Assembly: GCF_030063135.1 (NCBI RefSeq)
Contig: NZ_JASISO010000048.1
Coordinates: 1 to 63,417, forward strand
Direction of reading: 5' to 3'
DNA: 63,417 bases
Origin: Streptomyces sp. G-G2
Lineage (GTDB): Bacteria > Actinomycetota > Actinomycetes > Streptomycetales > Streptomycetaceae
Part shown: piece after piece, positions 61,056 through 63,417 of the stretch
How positions within the stretch are numbered: position 1 is the stretch's first letter
Layout: every line of letters begins with the position of its first letter
The notes under the pieces: generated by a model
What the model saw: only the letters and a program-made list of their open reading frames with translations
Databases searched by the model: none
Told to the model about the DNA's origin: nothing
Translations under genes and position numbers: made by a program

Positions 61056-62465
61056 TCAGGACGCGGTGACGTCCTCGGTCTCCGGAATGGTGACCAGCCA
61101 GCGCGAGTCCCGGCGCGGACGCAGGTACAGCGCCCAGTACAGGGTGGCGACGCCGGTGATCCCGCCGGTCCAGAGCAGGTACTCGGTCTCCTGCTGGGTC
61201 AGGATGTAGGCCAGTACGAGGATCAGCGCCACCGGCACCGCGGGCCACAGCGGCATCCGCCAGGCGGTGGCGGCGCCGTGCGCGCCGCGGCGGCTGAACA
61301 GCGCGGCCACCGCCACGAGCAGGTACATGCCGGTCACCGAGACGCCGGTCACCCCGTACAGGGTGTCCAGGTTCACGAAGCAGAGGCCCGCGCCCGGGAC
61401 GCCGACCAGCAGGGTGGCGACCCAGGGGGAGCCGGAGCGGCCCAGCCGGGACAGGGCGTTGTTGACGGGCTCGGGCCAGGCCTTGTCGCGGGCGGAGGCG
61501 AAGAGGACCCGCGAGTTCTGGATGACCATGACGATACCCGCGTTCACGATCGCGAGGGCGACGCAGAGGCTGACGAAGGTGCCGATGGCCGAATTGGACC
61601 AGGCGGTGACCATCGCGCCGATGTCTCCGCTGGTCAGGGCCGCGAGGTCGGGTGCGCCGACGGTGATGGCGACGACCGGGACGAGGATCACGGCGGTGGA
61701 GATGGCCAGGGTCGCCAGGACGGTGCGGGCGACGTTGCGCCGCGGGTTCTCCAGCTCCTCCGACAGGTAGACGGCGGTCGAGAACCCCTGGGTGATGAAC
61801 AGGGCGATGGCGAGCCCGGAGACCACCATCATCGCGGTGACCGTGGAGGTGGAGGCGCCGGTCTCACCGGCGACCGACCCGTGGATCAGGGCCGAGGCGC
61901 CCCGCTCGCTGTGGGTGAAGCCGAGTACGGCGACCAGGGCGGCGGCCACGACCTCCAGGACCAGGAAGATGCCGGTGATCCAGGCGTTGGCGCGCAGGTC
62001 GAGCAGTCCGGCGAGGGTGGCGAGCAGCATCACCGCTCCGCCCGCGACCGGAGCCGGTATGTGGACGATGGGTGCCAGGTAGTCGGCCGTGCCCATGGCG
62101 ATCACGGGCGGCACGATCATGACCACCAGCAGGGACAGGACGAAGACCAGCCAGCCCGCCAGCCGCCCCGCGAGGGTCGACACCATGGCGTACTCGCCGC
62201 CCGCGCTGGGGATCAGGGTGCCCAGTTCGGAGTAGCAGAACGCGACGCCGATGCACAGGAGCGAACCGATGGCGATGGTGAGGGCCGCGTAGGTGCCCAG
62301 GCTTGAGAAGAGGTCGGGCACGACCACGAAGAGGGTCGAGGCGGGCGTCACGCACGAGAGGGTGAGCAGGGTGGCGCCCACGACACCGATGGAACGCTTG
62401 AGCTTCTGGGGGACGGGGCCGGTCGCGGGGGCGAGCGCCTGGGGAGCGCTGATCGTTTCGGACAT
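61056..62465 (-). CDS. APC-family amino acid/polyamine permease
   Basis: Predicted 469-aa secondary transporter with about twelve helices. The opening KRSIGVVGATLLTLSCVTPA, the unwound-helix motif in YSELGTLIPSAGGEYAMVST (consensus ELG...PxAGGxY) and FITQGFSTAVYLSEELENPR are typical of the amino acid-polyamine-organocation superfamily. Substrate not determinable; amino acid or amine uptake is likely. ATG 62465 lies downstream of a less GC-rich region. Single-gene unit. Confidence 0.9.
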   Translation of the reverse strand: MSETISAPQALAPATGPVPQKLKRSIGVVGATLLTLSCVTPASTLFVVVPDLFSSLGTYAALTIAIGSLLCIGVAFCYSELGTLIPSAGGEYAMVSTLAGRLAGWLVFVLSLLVVMIVPPVIAMGTADYLAPIVHIPAPVAGGAVMLLATLAGLLDLRANAWITGIFLVLEVVAAALVAVLGFTHSERGASALIHGSVAGETGASTSTVTAMMVVSGLAIALFITQGFSTAVYLSEELENPRRNVARTVLATLAISTAVILVPVVAITVGAPDLAALTSGDIGAMVTAWSNSAIGTFVSLCVALAIVNAGIVMVIQNSRVLFASARDKAWPEPVNNALSRLGRSGSPWVATLLVGVPGAGLCFVNLDTLYGVTGVSVTGMYLLVAVAALFSRRGAHGAATAWRMPLWPAVPVALILVLAYILTQQETEYLLWTGGITGVATLYWALYLRPRRDSRWLVTIPETEDVTAS

Positions 62466-62782
62466 CAGTGCGGGTTCCGATCGGCAGATGCGAGGAGAGG
62501 GTGCGGGAGCGGTATCGCCTCCGAGGCGGCTGGGTGATCAGGTGGTTCCGTATGCTCCCGGGCCGCTATGCAATCTCTGCGAGATCCGCTGGTCAATAGC
62601 TGTTTACCTGCGGAATCCATCGCTCCGACACGCCGCGAGTGACCTTTTGAGTGTTAAGGCCGCGTAAACACTGACCTCCGAGAGGTGCGGGAACCGCAGC
62701 TCCGCCCGCAGATTAGTTCCGCCGGTTTTGCCGAAGTGGCGCCTCCGCCCGCCACTGACCGGATTATCAGGACCCGCCAGCC

Positions 62783-62830
62783 AGCCCGCCAGCCCGCCAG
62801 CCCGCCAGCCCGCCCGCTTGTCCGCTTGTC
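62783..62830. repeat. 8-bp tandem repeats beside the whiB-like terminator
   Basis: Four copies of AGCCCGCC (62783-62814) are followed by two copies of CGCTTGTC (62815-62830), which run directly into the terminator stem. Confidence 0.8.
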
Positions 62831-62893
62831 CGCGCGCACGGCAGGGCCCGGGCGGGGCCCGAGGGCCCGCCCGGGCCCGTGCGCGCGGACAAG
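62825..62893 (-). terminator. Long hairpin terminator of the WhiB-family gene
   Basis: An outer perfect 15-bp stem (62825-62839 with 62879-62893) is followed by a four-base bulge (62840-62843), an inner perfect 13-bp stem (62844-62856 with 62866-62878) and a nine-base loop. It begins 17 bases after the stop codon of the minus-strand whiB-like gene. Confidence 0.85.
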
Positions 62894-62909
62894 ATCGGAA
62901 AGGGGCCGC

Positions 62910-63188
62910 CTAGGACGAGGTGCGGCGCATGTCGCGACGCTCGTCCTCGGTCAGCCCGCCCCACACGCCGAAGACCTCCTGGGCGCGCAGCGCGTGCTCC
63001 AGGCAGTCGCGGCGGACCGGGCAGTGCGCGCAGACCCGCTTGGCGGCCGCGTCCCGGTCCTCCCGCTCCTCGCCGCGCTCGCCCGCCGGATGGAAGAACC
63101 GCGCCGGACCGACGTTCCGGCAGGCCGCGTCGGCCTGCCAGTCCCAGTGGTGGAGCGCGGTGCCGGGCAGCAATGACACGTCGGGCAT
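62910..63188 (-). CDS. WhiB-family Fe-S transcriptional regulator
   Basis: Predicted 92-aa Wbl protein, an actinobacteria-specific [4Fe-4S] regulator that binds the principal sigma factor. Four cluster Cys are present: Cys23 (ADAACRNVG), then the CAHC pair and the Cys of VRRDCLEHAL. The beta-turn motif GVWGGLTEDERR is intact. The C-terminal basic DNA-binding tail is short (DMRRTSS). It is clearly a Wbl paralogue, but I cannot assign which (not WhiB itself by its N-terminus). ATG 63188 has GGAAGGGA upstream. Confidence 0.9.
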   Translation of the reverse strand: MPDVSLLPGTALHHWDWQADAACRNVGPARFFHPAGERGEEREDRDAAAKRVCAHCPVRRDCLEHALRAQEVFGVWGGLTEDERRDMRRTSS

Positions 63189-63358
63189 GACAAGTCCCTT
63201 CCGGGTGGATTCTGTTCGGGCTCTGTCCGGGCGTCTGACCGCCCCAAGCGGCTTGAAACGTCAGGGCCGTGATGGGCCGTGAGGAGCGATCCCCGATACT
63301 CCGGGGGAGCACCCGCGAGGGAGCGGCCCCGGCACGGACGAACGGACAGGAGACCCCG

Positions 63359-63417
63359 GTGCGCCTCACGCGCCTACGGAACCCCACGGCGGCGGCCGCC
63401 CTCGGGCTCGCCTTCGT
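63359..63417 (+). CDS. Start of a secreted protein, truncated by the window edge
   Basis: GTG 63359 has AGGAGA about five bases upstream and opens a basic-then-hydrophobic N-terminus (RLTRLRNPTAAAALGLAF), typical of a Sec signal peptide. Only about 19 codons are in the window, so the function is unknown. Confidence 0.6.
   Translation, partial: MRLTRLRNPTAAAALGLAF

Larger units (their letters stand above)
62466..62909. other. Intergenic region upstream of the APC permease
   Basis: About 440 bases holding three things: the permease promoter region, which is less GC-rich around 62560-62680; a tandem-repeat block at 62783-62830; and the long hairpin at 62825-62893 that ends the WhiB-family transcript. 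No tRNA or other RNA gene is evident. Confidence 0.55.

Noticed and set aside
62783..62830. CRISPR-like repeats
   Set aside because: Units are only 8 bp, contiguous without spacers, and no cas gene is in the window.

Overview
The window is linear-chromosome-style actinobacterial DNA, almost certainly Streptomyces. The evidence is very high G+C, GTG/TTG starts, leaderless-looking overlaps of the ATGA/GTGA type, rare TTA leucine codons confined to a few regulatory or developmental genes, and a complete SapB-type (ram/amf) lantibiotic-like morphogen locus. No rRNA, tRNA, CRISPR array, insertion sequence or prophage was recognised.

Layout: (1) 326-2838, a polar amino-acid ABC importer. (2) 3239-10518, a ram locus: the regulator ramR (with a TTA codon) faces ramC-ramS-ramAB, where RamA and RamB are joined into one 1231-aa polypeptide. 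(3) 10716-11615, a secreted NHL-repeat protein that may be frameshifted. (4) 11638-18889, a five-gene osmoprotection operon: aldehyde dehydrogenase, GMC choline-dehydrogenase-like enzyme, and a quaternary-amine ABC importer with a doubled permease. (5) 19220-23704, VanW protein, YczE-like membrane protein, MFS transporter and GH1 beta-glucosidase. (6) 23934-29458, a terpene locus (terpene synthase, P450, large ATPase/LuxR-like regulator) in which all three genes carry a TTA codon. (7) 29833-42560, a stress-signalling island: SRPBCC protein, DUF1206 membrane protein, ANTAR-PAS-SpoIIE phosphatase, soluble multi-HAMP hybrid kinase, PRC-barrel protein, STAS protein, SigB/SigF-type sigma factor, two HATPase (anti-sigma-like) proteins, a DUF6458 protein and a MscS channel. 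(8) 42715-43922, an unknown protein and a 3-hydroxybutyrate-dehydrogenase-like SDR. (9) 44172-59521, an approximately 15-kb, 15-gene collinear cluster for a group 1h (former group 5) high-affinity [NiFe]-hydrogenase with hypX, structural genes, four poorly known accessory genes, a maturation protease, a 34-aa protein and hypABFCDE, closed by a 17-bp perfect-stem terminator. (10) 59536-63417, a decayed Nudix gene, a Cys-elbow alpha/beta hydrolase, an APC permease, a WhiB-family regulator and the first codons of a secreted protein.

How they work together (inference): much of the window suits a non-growing, aerial or starved mycelium. It has a SapB morphogen, bldA-dependent control through TTA codons, a partner-switching sigma-factor circuit, compatible-solute accumulation, a mechanosensitive valve, and a hydrogenase of the class that scavenges atmospheric H2 for persistence energy. 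The least understood part is the block 48975-53124 inside the hydrogenase cluster, which holds several conserved-looking genes of unknown role between the structural subunits and hypA.
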